DNA of 64,000 nt from Verrucomicrobiota bacterium. Its GTDB lineage: Bacteria; Verrucomicrobiota; Verrucomicrobiia; Limisphaerales; UBA11320. The notes beneath the pieces are model-generated. The model did not search any database. It saw only the letters and a list, made by a program, of their open reading frames with translations, and was not told where the DNA came from. Positions within the stretch are counted from its first letter, which is position 1; the number at the start of each line of letters is the position of its first letter. Positions 35,312-44,291 of this stretch are shown piece after piece. Location: NCBI GenBank assembly GCA_016199985.1, contig JACQFQ010000006.1:62001-126000 (forward strand), read 5' to 3'. The position numbers were made by a program, and so were the translations under genes.

Positions 35312-35995
35312 TCAATAGGGGGCGAGGATCTCTTGAATCCAGGCGCTTCTGGCCCATTCCAGGACGGATTTGCCCTTTGCGTCTCGGAGGGTTGGGCTGA
35401 CGCCGTGCTCAAGAAACGCGTGGATGATCTGACGCTGCGCGGCTTTCGCTTTTTCAGCGCCACTTCCGCCACGGCCCGTGTTTTGAACGGCTAGATGAAA
35501 AGGCGTTGAGCCGGGCCGGTTCTTGAGCGTGGCGTCGCTCCCCGAGGACAGAAGGAAGGAGACGGCCTGCGCGCATCGGGTGCGAACCGCCCGATGCAAG
35601 GGTGTCGCTCCGTTCTTGTCTTGCGCCCGCAGATCGGCGCCGGCTTGAACCAAAAGGCGAATCATCGCCACCTGGCGATTCCCGTTCCAGCAGGGGCTGT
35701 CCTGGTGGCCATCGGAAGCGTAGTGCAGGGGTTGACTTCGACGATGGTTTTTCGCGGCGCCGACAGGCGCGCCGGCGGCGAGCAGCATCTTCGCGATTTC
35801 CAAACGGTAGCCGGCGGCCGCGATGTGCAGCGCCGTGTCTCCCGCGTAGACCCAGTGCGCGATGCCCGATTCGTAACTGGCGTCCGACGCGACGGCGCGC
35901 GTCGCCAGGGCGGGATCCTTCTGGATCAATTTCTTCGCGCTGCCGCGGTCATCGTCGAGAATCGCCTCGAACAAAGCGTGAAATCGGCCTGACAT
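35312..35995 (-). CDS. Ankyrin-repeat protein
   Basis: A 227-residue soluble protein. About five ankyrin units are visible: GDTALHIAAAGYRLEIAKML, then SQPLHYASDG with VAMIRLLVQAGADLRAQD, NGATPLHRAVRTRCAQAVSF, GSTPFHLAVQNTG and HAFLEHGVSPTLRDAKGKS. No signal peptide or membrane segment is seen, so it is probably a cytoplasmic protein-interaction module. ATG 35995 is used; it lies 2 nt beyond the stop of the VOC protein gene, so the two are probably co-transcribed. No partner is evident. Confidence 0.85.
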   Translation of the reverse strand: MSGRFHALFEAILDDDRGSAKKLIQKDPALATRAVASDASYESGIAHWVYAGDTALHIAAAGYRLEIAKMLLAAGAPVGAAKNHRRSQPLHYASDGHQDSPCWNGNRQVAMIRLLVQAGADLRAQDKNGATPLHRAVRTRCAQAVSFLLSSGSDATLKNRPGSTPFHLAVQNTGRGGSGAEKAKAAQRQIIHAFLEHGVSPTLRDAKGKSVLEWARSAWIQEILAPY

Positions 35996-35997
35996 GT

Positions 35998-36429
35998 TCA
36001 GCCCAGCGGCTTGGCGATTTCCCAATGGTGTCCGAAGGGATCCACAATCCTTCCGATCCGCCAGCCGTGGACGTCATCCACCCGCGACACCTCGGATGCC
36101 CCGGCTCGAATCGCCCGAGCGCAAACCTTAGCGGGGTCTTCGACGATCAGCAGCATGCGAACGGAGCATCCACCCAATGTTTTGGGGCTGAAATTAAGAT
36201 GCGGCTTGGATTCTTCCGCGACCCAGAACTCCGCGCCGGAGATCGAAAGCTGGCCGACGCCACCCCCGGGGACGCGGAACAGTTCGGTCGCCTCGAACGC
36301 CTTCAGGTAAAAGTCCATCGCGCGATCCCAGTTCTTCACCGACAGCGTGGCGGTCACGCGCGTTTGGAAGCCGGCGGATGAAGGGCTCGTTCGGCGCTTT
36401 GAGGCGGGTCGCGGCGGTTGTGTTTTCAT
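35998..36429 (-). CDS. VOC superfamily (glyoxalase/PhnB-like) protein
   Basis: A 143-residue protein with the paired beta-alpha-beta-beta-beta modules of the vicinal-oxygen-chelate fold: VTATLSVKNWDRAMDFYLKA, GGGVGQLSISGAEFWVAEES, and RMLLIVEDPAKVCARAI ending RIGRIVDPFGHHWEIAKPL. This last block is the usual PhnB/glyoxalase-like ending. Metal ligands cannot be assigned with certainty. It is the first gene of a pair with the ankyrin protein. Confidence 0.82.
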   Translation of the reverse strand: MKTQPPRPASKRRTSPSSAGFQTRVTATLSVKNWDRAMDFYLKAFEATELFRVPGGGVGQLSISGAEFWVAEESKPHLNFSPKTLGGCSVRMLLIVEDPAKVCARAIRAGASEVSRVDDVHGWRIGRIVDPFGHHWEIAKPLG

Positions 36430-36563
36430 GAGGTTGTCGATCCAACCTAAGGTTGCCGCGAAGCCTCGTCACTCGCGTATTGCGAGAATCTTTCGAATCT
36501 TTCCGCGGCTGAGACGATTCCCGATGTGGGGGGGACGACGCCAACGACCGAGGCCGTGGCGGG

Positions 36564-37760
36564 TTACTGGAACAGCAGCGGGGCGAACTCGTTGAGATAG
36601 TCGCGCCAATTGATCCAGGTGTGCCCGCCTTCGGTTTCCTGGTACACGACGTCGAATCCGTGCTTCCTGAACATCGCCACCGTGGCGCGAGAGGTCTCAA
36701 TGAGGAAGTCGTCCTTGCCCGTCGCGAACCAGAAAAGCTTGAGACCCTTCTTCAACTTCCCGTCGTCGAGCGTCGTGTGATGTTTCTCCTCGAAAGTGGG
36801 GCCTGTCGGCGCGTTGGTGTTGGCGCCCCCGCGATTCCCGCCGGCGATGCCAAAAACACCCGAGCTGTAAACGCCGAGATAGGCGAACTGGCTCAGTCGC
36901 GGAATCCCGATGTTCAACGTTTGCCCTCCGCCCATGCTCAAGCCCGCGATCCCCCGGCTCTTCCGATCCGCGTAAACGCGATAGCTCCTCTCGACAAGCG
37001 GCATGATGTCGCCCAGGAAATCCTTGGAAAAATCATCGACCGCGGGACGCGGACCGCCCATGCGGAAAGGACCGGCGTGCCCCGCGGGCATCACCACGAC
37101 CATCGGCTTCGCTTTCTTCCCCGCGATCAAGTTGTCCAGAATGAACCCCGCCCGTCCGACCGAGGTCCATGAGTTGTCGGAATCGCCCGCCCCGTGCAAC
37201 AGGTAGAAGGTGGGGAACCTGCCCTTGCCCGACTCGTAGCCCGGCGGCGTATACACATGGAGACGCCGAAACTTTTTGAGCGTTGTTGAGTAGTAGGTCA
37301 CCGTGGAGACCGCGCCATGCGGCACATCCTTCGTGTCCATGAACTCGCTGCCCGGCACGTTCACGAGACTCCACACGCTGCTGACCGATTCGCTCGTGGC
37401 GGGGTTGAGCGGGTCGATCACAGTGACGCCGTCGACGTTGAAGGTGTAGCGATACGCGCCGGGACGGATGGGGCCGACAGCGGCTTCCCACACGCCGTTG
37501 GTCCCTCGCTTCATCTCGACGCCGGCGCCGTTGCCGGGGATATCGCCGGCGTTCAGGCGCGCCATCGCGGCCTTGGGCGCAAGGAGGCGAAAGGTGATCT
37601 GGCCATCGAGGGACACCTCGGGCGATATCAACGGAGGTCCCTCGGGTCCCCGGCCTCTTGCGGGCGCGGTCGGCGTTTGAGCCAGAGCGGAGAAGCACAG
37701 ACAGGCGCTGGCAAGAAGGGTGAAACCAAAGGTCGGGAGAGTCTCGATTCGGATGCGCAT
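36564..37760 (-). CDS. Secreted esterase, CE1/enterochelin-esterase-like, with N-terminal CBM48-type domain
   Basis: A 398-residue protein. It has a signal peptide (FTLLASACLCFSALAQ), a beta-sandwich region (SLDGQITFRLLAPKAAMARL, GVWEAAVGPIRPGAYRYTF) and an alpha/beta-hydrolase domain (RRLHVYTPPGYESGKGRF, TFYLLHGAGDSDNSW). The nucleophile elbow is GIAGLSMGGGQ, with an Asp in FATGKDDF and a His in GGHTWINWRDYL. This is the architecture of xylan-associated feruloyl/acetyl esterases found fused or near xylanases. A Gly/Asn-rich loop (RGGANTNAPTGP) is inserted after the nucleophile region. The partial gene at the end of the window is a relative. Confidence 0.87.
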   Translation of the reverse strand: MRIRIETLPTFGFTLLASACLCFSALAQTPTAPARGRGPEGPPLISPEVSLDGQITFRLLAPKAAMARLNAGDIPGNGAGVEMKRGTNGVWEAAVGPIRPGAYRYTFNVDGVTVIDPLNPATSESVSSVWSLVNVPGSEFMDTKDVPHGAVSTVTYYSTTLKKFRRLHVYTPPGYESGKGRFPTFYLLHGAGDSDNSWTSVGRAGFILDNLIAGKKAKPMVVVMPAGHAGPFRMGGPRPAVDDFSKDFLGDIMPLVERSYRVYADRKSRGIAGLSMGGGQTLNIGIPRLSQFAYLGVYSSGVFGIAGGNRGGANTNAPTGPTFEEKHHTTLDDGKLKKGLKLFWFATGKDDFLIETSRATVAMFRKHGFDVVYQETEGGHTWINWRDYLNEFAPLLFQ

Positions 37761-37892
37761 GGTGACGCGAGCGACCTTCCAGAAAACGGCGACTTGAAGC
37801 AAGACGAGATCTGAGGCCCAAGGATGCCTCGCCGACGGTCAGGCTATGTTCACTCTCGGCGCCACTCAGACCGGCGAACCTAGCCATCAGGG

Positions 37893-39041
37893 CTAATGCA
37901 TTTCAAATAGAGTGATCTCGAGAGGGTTGTTATATCCATTCAGTGAACTGAGCGCGGCTACGCCATTCACAGCCCAAACTCTTCCGAACGCCGACAACTG
38001 GTAGGTTCCCGGAGGTAGAGGCGCCACGATCTGTAGATAGGAGACAGAGCCTTGAGTGGTGCTAGTTCCATCGACTGGAATACCTCCCAGAGTTTTCGCG
38101 CTCCTGTACGAAGCAATGTTGCGCAGCCGTTGTTGATCTGATCCCATCGCATAAACATCCACTTGGATTTCGGATTGTGAAGCCGAGGACGCGTATTGGA
38201 CCAGCGAGTGATAATACCAACCTACGATCTGAACACACAGTGGTCGACCAGTCGAAGTGAATGTCGCCGCATTCGTTCGCCAAACGTCAACAGCCGTGCT
38301 TGTCACCGTGAAGTAAGGTCCCGGATTGAAAATTCCGCCTCGGAAAGTGGGCCACGCGGGGGGCTCGAACGACCAGAATTGCACGCCGCCTGCTGGGCAG
38401 TTTGTTCCCGGATAAGCATACTGCCGAATGAAAAGCTTATCGGGACCCACCGCGCCCGTTCCCAGCTGGGCGGGTCCCAACGAGCCCGGCTTGAGTCGGT
38501 CAGGTGAGATGAACGCGTTTTCAGGGGATTTGGCGCCATCCGACAGCAACCACGACCAGTCAAAGCCCTGCAAGGTGGTCGCGTCCTGGGCTCGCGTCGC
38601 AGAAACAGCGAAATCGGCGCGGGCAGATCTCTGAGCGTACGGCGGTGGCTGGATCAATTGCCGGGGTAAGAGCGGCGGATCTGCGGCAGTGATCGAGTTG
38701 TTGCCGTCCGCATCCACTGTGATCTGAAGATAAAGCGGCCCATCAAAGAACGAGCGCGTAGGACTATCCGCACGCTCAGATGGAAGAGGGTTCTTGGATC
38801 CCAATTGGACATTCACCAAACCGCCATTGACGGTGACGCGGTGGAGCTCTCCAGCCCAAATAGGAGATCCCTCTTCGGGGAGAGCGAAGATCTGAAATAG
38901 AATCAGTTTAGGTCCATCCGGGATCGGCTTCCCGGCTGCGTCCAACAGTCTGCCTTGGAAAGGGACAAGAACTGGGGATTGGTCGCAAGTAGCCCTCTCA
39001 AGCGTCAGACAAAATGCCAGCAGCACGCACAACAGCCTCAT
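37893..39041 (-). CDS. Secreted protein of unknown function
   Basis: A 382-residue protein with a short signal peptide (LLCVLLAFCLTLERATC). It starts with VPFQGRLLDAAGKPIPDGP, an opening seen in many secreted PVC proteins and in tail-collar-like beta structures. It also has PRQLIQPPPYAQRSARADFAV and a SLGPAQLGTGAVGPDKL linker, which resemble phage-tail-associated beta segments. The C-terminal half (about residues 205-382) is a beta-rich domain with no recognised family. The coding region is visibly less GC-rich than its neighbours. It may be a cell-surface or fibre-like protein; this is inference. Confidence 0.65.
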   Translation of the reverse strand: MRLLCVLLAFCLTLERATCDQSPVLVPFQGRLLDAAGKPIPDGPKLILFQIFALPEEGSPIWAGELHRVTVNGGLVNVQLGSKNPLPSERADSPTRSFFDGPLYLQITVDADGNNSITAADPPLLPRQLIQPPPYAQRSARADFAVSATRAQDATTLQGFDWSWLLSDGAKSPENAFISPDRLKPGSLGPAQLGTGAVGPDKLFIRQYAYPGTNCPAGGVQFWSFEPPAWPTFRGGIFNPGPYFTVTSTAVDVWRTNAATFTSTGRPLCVQIVGWYYHSLVQYASSASQSEIQVDVYAMGSDQQRLRNIASYRSAKTLGGIPVDGTSTTQGSVSYLQIVAPLPPGTYQLSAFGRVWAVNGVAALSSLNGYNNPLEITLFEMH

Positions 39042-39214
39042 AATGGGAGCAACTGATTAAGGGTTTCGCCGACTTAAGAACAGCGTATTTTTTCTTCGCG
39101 CGACGCCGATTCCTGGCTTGAAGAAACCTCACCCTACCTTTGCTGATTAACGTAGAATTCTGTGCGGGAGCTCTGCGTGGTTCGGAGAACCGTCCATTCT
39201 CCTGAGGATTCAGA

Positions 39215-39299
39215 TGGTGCGCATAGCAGGACTTGAACCTGCACGGGTTACCCCACTACCACCTCAAAGTAGCGCGTCTGCCAATTCCGCCATATGCGC
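39215..39299 (-). tRNA. tRNA-Leu (anticodon GAG)
   Basis: Read on the minus strand, a complete cloverleaf is present. The acceptor is GCGCATA paired with TATGCGC, the D-arm contains GGCGGAATTGGCAGACGC, and the anticodon stem CTACT/GGTAG has loop TTGAGGT, so the anticodon is GAG. A long class II variable arm and T-arm GCAGGTTCAAGTCCTGC follow. The discriminator is A and CCA is encoded at 39217-39215. It is isolated between a secreted-protein gene and a 460-nt gene-free stretch. Confidence 0.93.
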
Positions 39300-39759
39300 C
39301 CGTTTAGGAGCGCAGAGGAAACCAAGCCGACGGCCTCGAAGCAAGAGGAATCTTCCCACTTTGAGGCGTCGAGGCGTTACAAGTTCAGTGGGTGGGGGCA
39401 GGGGAATTAACACAGGGGCGCAAGGGCGCGGGGAAGACTGGGACCGGGGACAACGCAGAGGGTGCTGACGGGTCTGAGGAGGGAGCGGGAGAGGCCGTCT
39501 ATCGAAGCTACCACAGGAATTTCGTTTCCTCCCCGACCTAGCGTCCCCGCGCCCTTGCGCCCCTGCGTTTCTTCCTCACTTCGCGAGGTGGATGAACGAG
39601 AAGTGAAAGCGCGGCCGAATCCAACGCGTGTCGGTTGCGGTTCAACTTTCCGGACTCCACAGACGGTGCGGATACGGAGAATGAGCCGCGACGGACGCTA
39701 AGGCTCGGAACGTAGTAATTGGACGCTACGAGGACAGGGAACATCGATCCCGCTTTGCC
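39300..39759. other. Intergenic region without a recognisable gene, carrying a long inverted repeat
   Basis: About 460 nt between the tRNA-Leu gene and the redoxin/cytochrome gene. No reading frame here resembles a protein. It holds the 22-bp inverted repeat described separately. Otherwise it is GC-rich sequence with G-runs on the + strand side. Confidence 0.6.
39413..39565. repeat. Perfect 22-bp inverted repeat with 109-nt spacer
   Basis: The left arm CAGGGGCGCAAGGGCGCGGG plus GA (39413-39434) is the exact reverse complement of 39544-39565. The similarity extends about 10 bases outward with mismatches (AACACAGGGG against AACGCAGGGG in complement). Such intergenic inverted repeats are typical of REP/MITE-like elements or of long RNA hairpins. 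No transposase is nearby and copy number cannot be judged from this window. Confidence 0.7.
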
Positions 39760-41691
39760 TTACTGCTCGCTGAAATTGTAGTAGCCGATGAACATCTCGT
39801 TGAAGGTCTGCTCGCCGAAGCCCACGTACGCGTTGGGATCGGGGTTGTCGAGGTTCTGCGGCGAGTTGTCCCAGGCGCCCGTGCAGAGGATCCGGGAGCC
39901 GGCGGGGACGGAGATGGGATCGGCGAATCGGTAGAGCCTCTGCCAGTTGAAGACGTAGCGCGGGATGTTGATGAGCGGCTTCTTCGTTCCGTTCGCTAGC
40001 TGCAGCTCATACTTGAACCACTTGCCGCGCAAATGCTGATGCGGCGAAACCTCATAGAGGAGGGAGCTTTTTGTGAAGACGGCCGACGCGGAGGTCGTGT
40101 GCTCGGACTCGCCGGGGGGAATCTGGAAGAAAACGTCATAGGCGGCGAGCGTCTGCAGCTTGCGAGCCGGCGCGCTCGGCAGGAGATAGAGCCCCAACTC
40201 GGTTTGATCGGTCTGAGGCGAGCCGATCGCGATGTAGTGCATCTGGAAGGTGAGCTTGGTGCCTTTCGGAAGCAGCTTGCCGGTGCCGATGGGGAACAGC
40301 ACCGGATCCAGGCCCGGCACATAGCCCGCGAAGTAGCCCGACAGACCGCCCAGCGACGAGTTGGCGCTTCCAAGGAAAACCAGGCTGTGATGGACCACTT
40401 TGCGGTTTCCCGGGCGCACGACAGCGGCGCGGAGCCAGATGTCCGAAGCGAGTTTCGGATCTATGGTGAGATATCGGTAGTCGACAACGCCGTTTGCGGG
40501 AAGGGTTTGGTTGTCGATCTTGAGGATGATGTCCGGCGTTCCGAGCGGCCAGTCGGGCGCGTCGGCGATATGCTTCGCCAAGGGATCGTCGCCCGCGCCG
40601 CGGGGCGCTCCCGCGTTCAACCATTGGATGATGTTGTCGGCTTCATCAGGACGCAGTGAGGAGTCGTTCGCGAACGCGCCGATATGCGGGTCCGCATGCC
40701 AGGGCGGCATCCGCATGGCCAGGACTTCGTCCTTCAGCCGGTCTCCGTAGTCCTGGACGATAGTGTGGTTGGTCATGGCCCAGGGCGCGATGCCGCCCGG
40801 GCTATGACAGCGCACGCAGCGAGCCTGGAGAATCGGAGCGATCTCCGTGACGTAGTCCGGGGTTTTGTCGCCGTGCAGGGCCACAGGCCGGCCCAGGGGC
40901 CTCACGTGCGCCACCGGGACGGGCTGGTCCTGTAGAAAACGATCCAACGCGTCCGAGAGATAGTGGGCGGCGCCCGCTCCTTGAACCTCGCTCACCGCGC
41001 CGCGGTAGAAAATTTCGAATGTCCGATTCTTCAAGGCCACCACCTCCGGCGCCTTCGTGATTCCAAACTCCCGTGTCACCAGCCCCGCGCGGTCATGAAG
41101 CACGGGGAACGCGACGTCGTATTGCTTGGCTTCGGCGATGAGGTTCGAGCGGTTGTTTCCCCAGAGGGAGCTGACGATCCAGAATTGGACGCCCTGCGAG
41201 GCAGTCGACGCGGAAAGGGTTTTCAGTTCGGGCAGGACGGAGAGCGCGTTCGACACGCTGTCGCCGACGAAGAGCAGGACGTAGGCGGTGACGGTGGCGT
41301 CGTTGAACTTGTAGTAGAGCTCCTGACCCCGGCCGGTGTGGTCAATGAGCCGGAAGTTGCGGGGACGGACCTGGGGCGGGGGAGCGTCCAGGCGGATCGC
41401 GCGATAAAACCGCCGGGTCATAGCCTGCGACTCGCTGTCACACCAGGAGGTGTCCCCGGTCTCCAGCGTGAAGTCCAGAAGCGGCTGCCAGGCGAGCGGG
41501 TCGCCAAGCGTGTTCGCGCCCTGCACGGTGAAGGAGTCCCCCGGATCCCCGCTGATGCCCAGTCGAGGGAATCCGCAGAAGGGATCGAACTGCAGCTGGA
41601 CGGGCGCCGCCGCGGAAACGCTGCACGTCACGGCGAGCAGAACCGCGCAGGCGAGGGGGAAGCGGCGAGACAAGCCGCGGGTGGAGCGCAT
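39760..41691 (-). CDS. Secreted redoxin-like / cytochrome c / copper type II monooxygenase-like fusion protein
   Basis: A 643-residue protein with a signal peptide (LACAVLLAVTCSVSAAA). Order of domains: a beta domain ending RRFYRAIRLD (about residues 30-105), a thioredoxin/redoxin-like domain (about 110-265; YVLLFVGDSVSNALSVLPEL), a cytochrome c module with CVRCHSPGGIAPWAM (about 290), and a C-terminal region like copper type II ascorbate-dependent monooxygenases (KVVHHSLVF, FQMHYIAIG, SPHQHLRGKWFKYEL). The copper-ligand-like His/Met residues are present. The redoxin domain lacks the Cys expected in ECPxxN-type sites. This fusion family is common in Planctomycetes and Verrucomicrobia; its function is unknown. 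Confidence 0.83.
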   Translation of the reverse strand: MRSTRGLSRRFPLACAVLLAVTCSVSAAAPVQLQFDPFCGFPRLGISGDPGDSFTVQGANTLGDPLAWQPLLDFTLETGDTSWCDSESQAMTRRFYRAIRLDAPPPQVRPRNFRLIDHTGRGQELYYKFNDATVTAYVLLFVGDSVSNALSVLPELKTLSASTASQGVQFWIVSSLWGNNRSNLIAEAKQYDVAFPVLHDRAGLVTREFGITKAPEVVALKNRTFEIFYRGAVSEVQGAGAAHYLSDALDRFLQDQPVPVAHVRPLGRPVALHGDKTPDYVTEIAPILQARCVRCHSPGGIAPWAMTNHTIVQDYGDRLKDEVLAMRMPPWHADPHIGAFANDSSLRPDEADNIIQWLNAGAPRGAGDDPLAKHIADAPDWPLGTPDIILKIDNQTLPANGVVDYRYLTIDPKLASDIWLRAAVVRPGNRKVVHHSLVFLGSANSSLGGLSGYFAGYVPGLDPVLFPIGTGKLLPKGTKLTFQMHYIAIGSPQTDQTELGLYLLPSAPARKLQTLAAYDVFFQIPPGESEHTTSASAVFTKSSLLYEVSPHQHLRGKWFKYELQLANGTKKPLINIPRYVFNWQRLYRFADPISVPAGSRILCTGAWDNSPQNLDNPDPNAYVGFGEQTFNEMFIGYYNFSEQ

Positions 41692-41759
41692 GGGCTGTAC
41701 GATAAGCGATCGGGTCCGAAGCGCAATGCGCAAAACAAACCCCGAGACGGGATTCGTTT

Positions 41760-44048
41760 TTAGGGGGTGACCACCCGGGCGCGGTAGAACCTATGGGAAC
41801 CGGGCGCTCCGCTTCGATCGACATACGATGCAAGGCCTGTGTCGTCGATGGTCACGGTGTTCAGCTGAGTCCAGGTCTTGAGATCAGTGGTCTGGTCGAT
41901 GGCGCATTGCCAGCCCGCCGCGGGAACGCGGAGGGAGAGCCGGACGGAGTTTTGCTGGCGAGCGGCTCCGAATGAAACGATCTTCGGGCTAGAGCCGTAG
42001 ATTTTGATGCTGACCGCGTCCACGCGGCCCCCATTCTTAGCCACCGCGTCCACCACTTGGACCCGCCACACGCCCTGGGCGGGTTCGCCCCAGTGACGCG
42101 TGCTGCTGAAGATCCAGTCGCGGTAATCGTAGGCGGGATTGGCGTCGTGCACCTCTGCCAGGCGGCTCTTGATGCGCTTCGGCGAGATGACGGAAACCTG
42201 GAGGTCGCCCCAATTCGTGTGAGTTGTTGAGAGGGTCACCGCGACGTCCTCGACGCGGAAGAAGGAGTTCGTGACCTGAAACTCGAACACAACACCTGAT
42301 GGATCGTTGTCGGGGATTTGCTTCGGAAGCCCAGATTTCGCCTTAAGCTCGATGTTCGTGACCGAACCCAGATAGGCCCAGTTCAAGCCCGCGTCGATGG
42401 CGCGCTGGGCGTGGATGAGTCCCCCTCCGAACTTGTGATTGTGATGAATGCCCGCCGAGTTGGTGACCCAATCGGGGTCGGCGGGTTGAATCACGCTGGC
42501 GGTGCGTAGGAGGATCTCCTTGACGTCTCGAAATCGCAGCTGGGGGTTGGCTTGGAGGATGAGGGCCACGACGCCGGAGGCGATCGGAGTGGCGGCCGAC
42601 GTTCCGTTGAAATTCCTCGTGTAGCTCAAATCCGGGTCCTCGTCAGTCTGGTTGCCGGTGTTGTAACCATCCTGGCCGCTTAGGTCCGTTGTGACGATAT
42701 TCCTGTAGCCGAAATCCCCGGAAGGGGCGCAGACGGTCACGTTGGCGCCCGGTTCGCTATAACTGCAGAGTTCGCCCGTGTCCCGAACAGCCCCAATGGC
42801 AATCACGCTCGTGCAGTTCGCGTACTCATCGTAATTCGAGTTGTCGCGTGCGCCGCCCCCATTGCCTGCCGCCCACATCAGGATGGTTCCTTTGCCGCCG
42901 CGGCCTTCGTTGGCGGCGAGTTCCATGGCCCGTCGCGTCAAAGGTCCAAGAGTGCCGAGAGAGCCCGCGCCATCCGCGGGTCCCCAGCTATTGTTCTTGA
43001 TGTCGATTATCGAGTTGCTGTGAACCAAGGCAGCCGCGGAGTCCGTGTCTCCGAACGGGCCTCCAAGCAGCCGGAGCCCGGTGATGGTCGACTCGTAGGC
43101 GACTCCTACAACGCCGATGTGATTGTTCCCTCGCGCGCCGATGCATCCGGCGACCGCGGTTCCATGAAAGTCGCCCGGACCAGGCGACGGGTCGTTGTCC
43201 CGGCCGTTGAAATCCCAGTCAATCTTGTTGTCGTACCCCGCGATCAAGTCGGGGTGCGTGGTCTCCACGCCATCATCGACGATGGCCAGCGTCACGCCGC
43301 TGCCTCGGTAACGATCCCACGCGTTGGTGACGCCCACGTCAATGTCCGCGTCCAGGTTGGCCGAGAAATTGTTCAAGAGATGCCACTGTAGCGGGAACAG
43401 AGGGTCGTTCGGCAGGGCCCGAGGCTTCATGGATCGCGCCAACAGGGGTTCGGCCGATTCAACCCCAGGCGCCTGCTGCAGATCGGCGACCTTGACCAAG
43501 CTTTGCGCGGGGCTTGCCGCTTGGAACACGGCCATCCCTTCCGGTGCATCCACCTGTCGGGCCCATCGGAGCCCCGTTGCTGACGCGATTGCGAGCGGAT
43601 CCGCTCCAGGTTTGAGCCGCGCGATCAGGTGCTCGGTAGCAATTCTACGATCCGCCTCTGTGCGCTCGCTCATGCCAGCAGGGTACAGCGTGGGTCGCCT
43701 CGCCTTTCCATAGGTTGCCTCCCGACCGTCGGCAGCCTCGCACAGATGTCTCAAGCTGGGGGCTGTCGCTATTTTTTCGCATCCTCGCGTTTGAGGATCG
43801 TACAATTCATCCATCGCCACTTCCAGGCCGGTGGCGAGGGATTCTTGGGAGATTGTGAACCGGGTGGCGGCTGGCAGGCTAGTGCGACTTGCCAGAAGCA
43901 GCAGGAGCGCGGCGTGGAGGAGGAACGTTCTGTGACGGGAAGCCCAAGTCGATGGAATGGCGGCGGGAGCGCGGCATTCTGGGCTGGTTCCTAACGTCGA
44001 CCAGCGGTTTGCCGGACGAACGCCCCCTGAACAAAAGCACGACATCAT
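41760..44048 (-). CDS. Secreted subtilisin-like serine protease (S8, kexin-like) with P-domain and C-terminal RFYRA-type domain
   Basis: A 762-residue protein. After an N-terminal hydrophobic segment (LLHAALLLLLASRTSLPAA) comes a propeptide region (about 65-215), then the catalytic domain with the triad blocks TLAIVDDGVETTHPDL (Asp), DFHGTAVAGCIGARG (His) and FNGTSAATPIASGVVAL (Ser); the oxyanion Asn segment KNNSWGPADG is also kexin-like. Residues about 570-695 form a proprotein-convertase P-domain (VEDVAVTLSTTHTNWGDL, GVWRVQVVDAV). The last 60 residues (WQCAIDQTTDLKTWTQL, SHRFYRARV) match a beta module also found at the N-terminus of the neighbouring protein. The signal n-region is unusually long (about 40 residues); no better start was found. 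Confidence 0.88.
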   Translation of the reverse strand: MMSCFCSGGVRPANRWSTLGTSPECRAPAAIPSTWASRHRTFLLHAALLLLLASRTSLPAATRFTISQESLATGLEVAMDELYDPQTRGCEKIATAPSLRHLCEAADGREATYGKARRPTLYPAGMSERTEADRRIATEHLIARLKPGADPLAIASATGLRWARQVDAPEGMAVFQAASPAQSLVKVADLQQAPGVESAEPLLARSMKPRALPNDPLFPLQWHLLNNFSANLDADIDVGVTNAWDRYRGSGVTLAIVDDGVETTHPDLIAGYDNKIDWDFNGRDNDPSPGPGDFHGTAVAGCIGARGNNHIGVVGVAYESTITGLRLLGGPFGDTDSAAALVHSNSIIDIKNNSWGPADGAGSLGTLGPLTRRAMELAANEGRGGKGTILMWAAGNGGGARDNSNYDEYANCTSVIAIGAVRDTGELCSYSEPGANVTVCAPSGDFGYRNIVTTDLSGQDGYNTGNQTDEDPDLSYTRNFNGTSAATPIASGVVALILQANPQLRFRDVKEILLRTASVIQPADPDWVTNSAGIHHNHKFGGGLIHAQRAIDAGLNWAYLGSVTNIELKAKSGLPKQIPDNDPSGVVFEFQVTNSFFRVEDVAVTLSTTHTNWGDLQVSVISPKRIKSRLAEVHDANPAYDYRDWIFSSTRHWGEPAQGVWRVQVVDAVAKNGGRVDAVSIKIYGSSPKIVSFGAARQQNSVRLSLRVPAAGWQCAIDQTTDLKTWTQLNTVTIDDTGLASYVDRSGAPGSHRFYRARVVTP

Positions 44049-44291
44049 GATAAAAGCTCAATCAACAAATTCACTCCGGCACTCGTGGATTCCGCGTCCT
44101 CGGTGGAGCACCGTGCATTGTTCAGATTTGGAGCTGAGATGCAAACTTTTACTCTCTTTGTGGGCGGCCCGGGCGTCCTCAAAGAGAAGGCCCCTCCACT
44201 CGGAGCAAAGGGCGGACCGAGGCGGATGAATTGCGAAAAACCGACCAAATCCCCCTTGTTTCCCCTTTCGCCAGCCCTATTGTCCCGACGC

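Noticed and set aside
44154..44194. CTCTTTG ... CAAAGAG inverted repeat upstream of the DUF350 gene
   Set aside because: Seven-base arms with a 20-nt spacer and no flanking signal; chance occurrence cannot be excluded.
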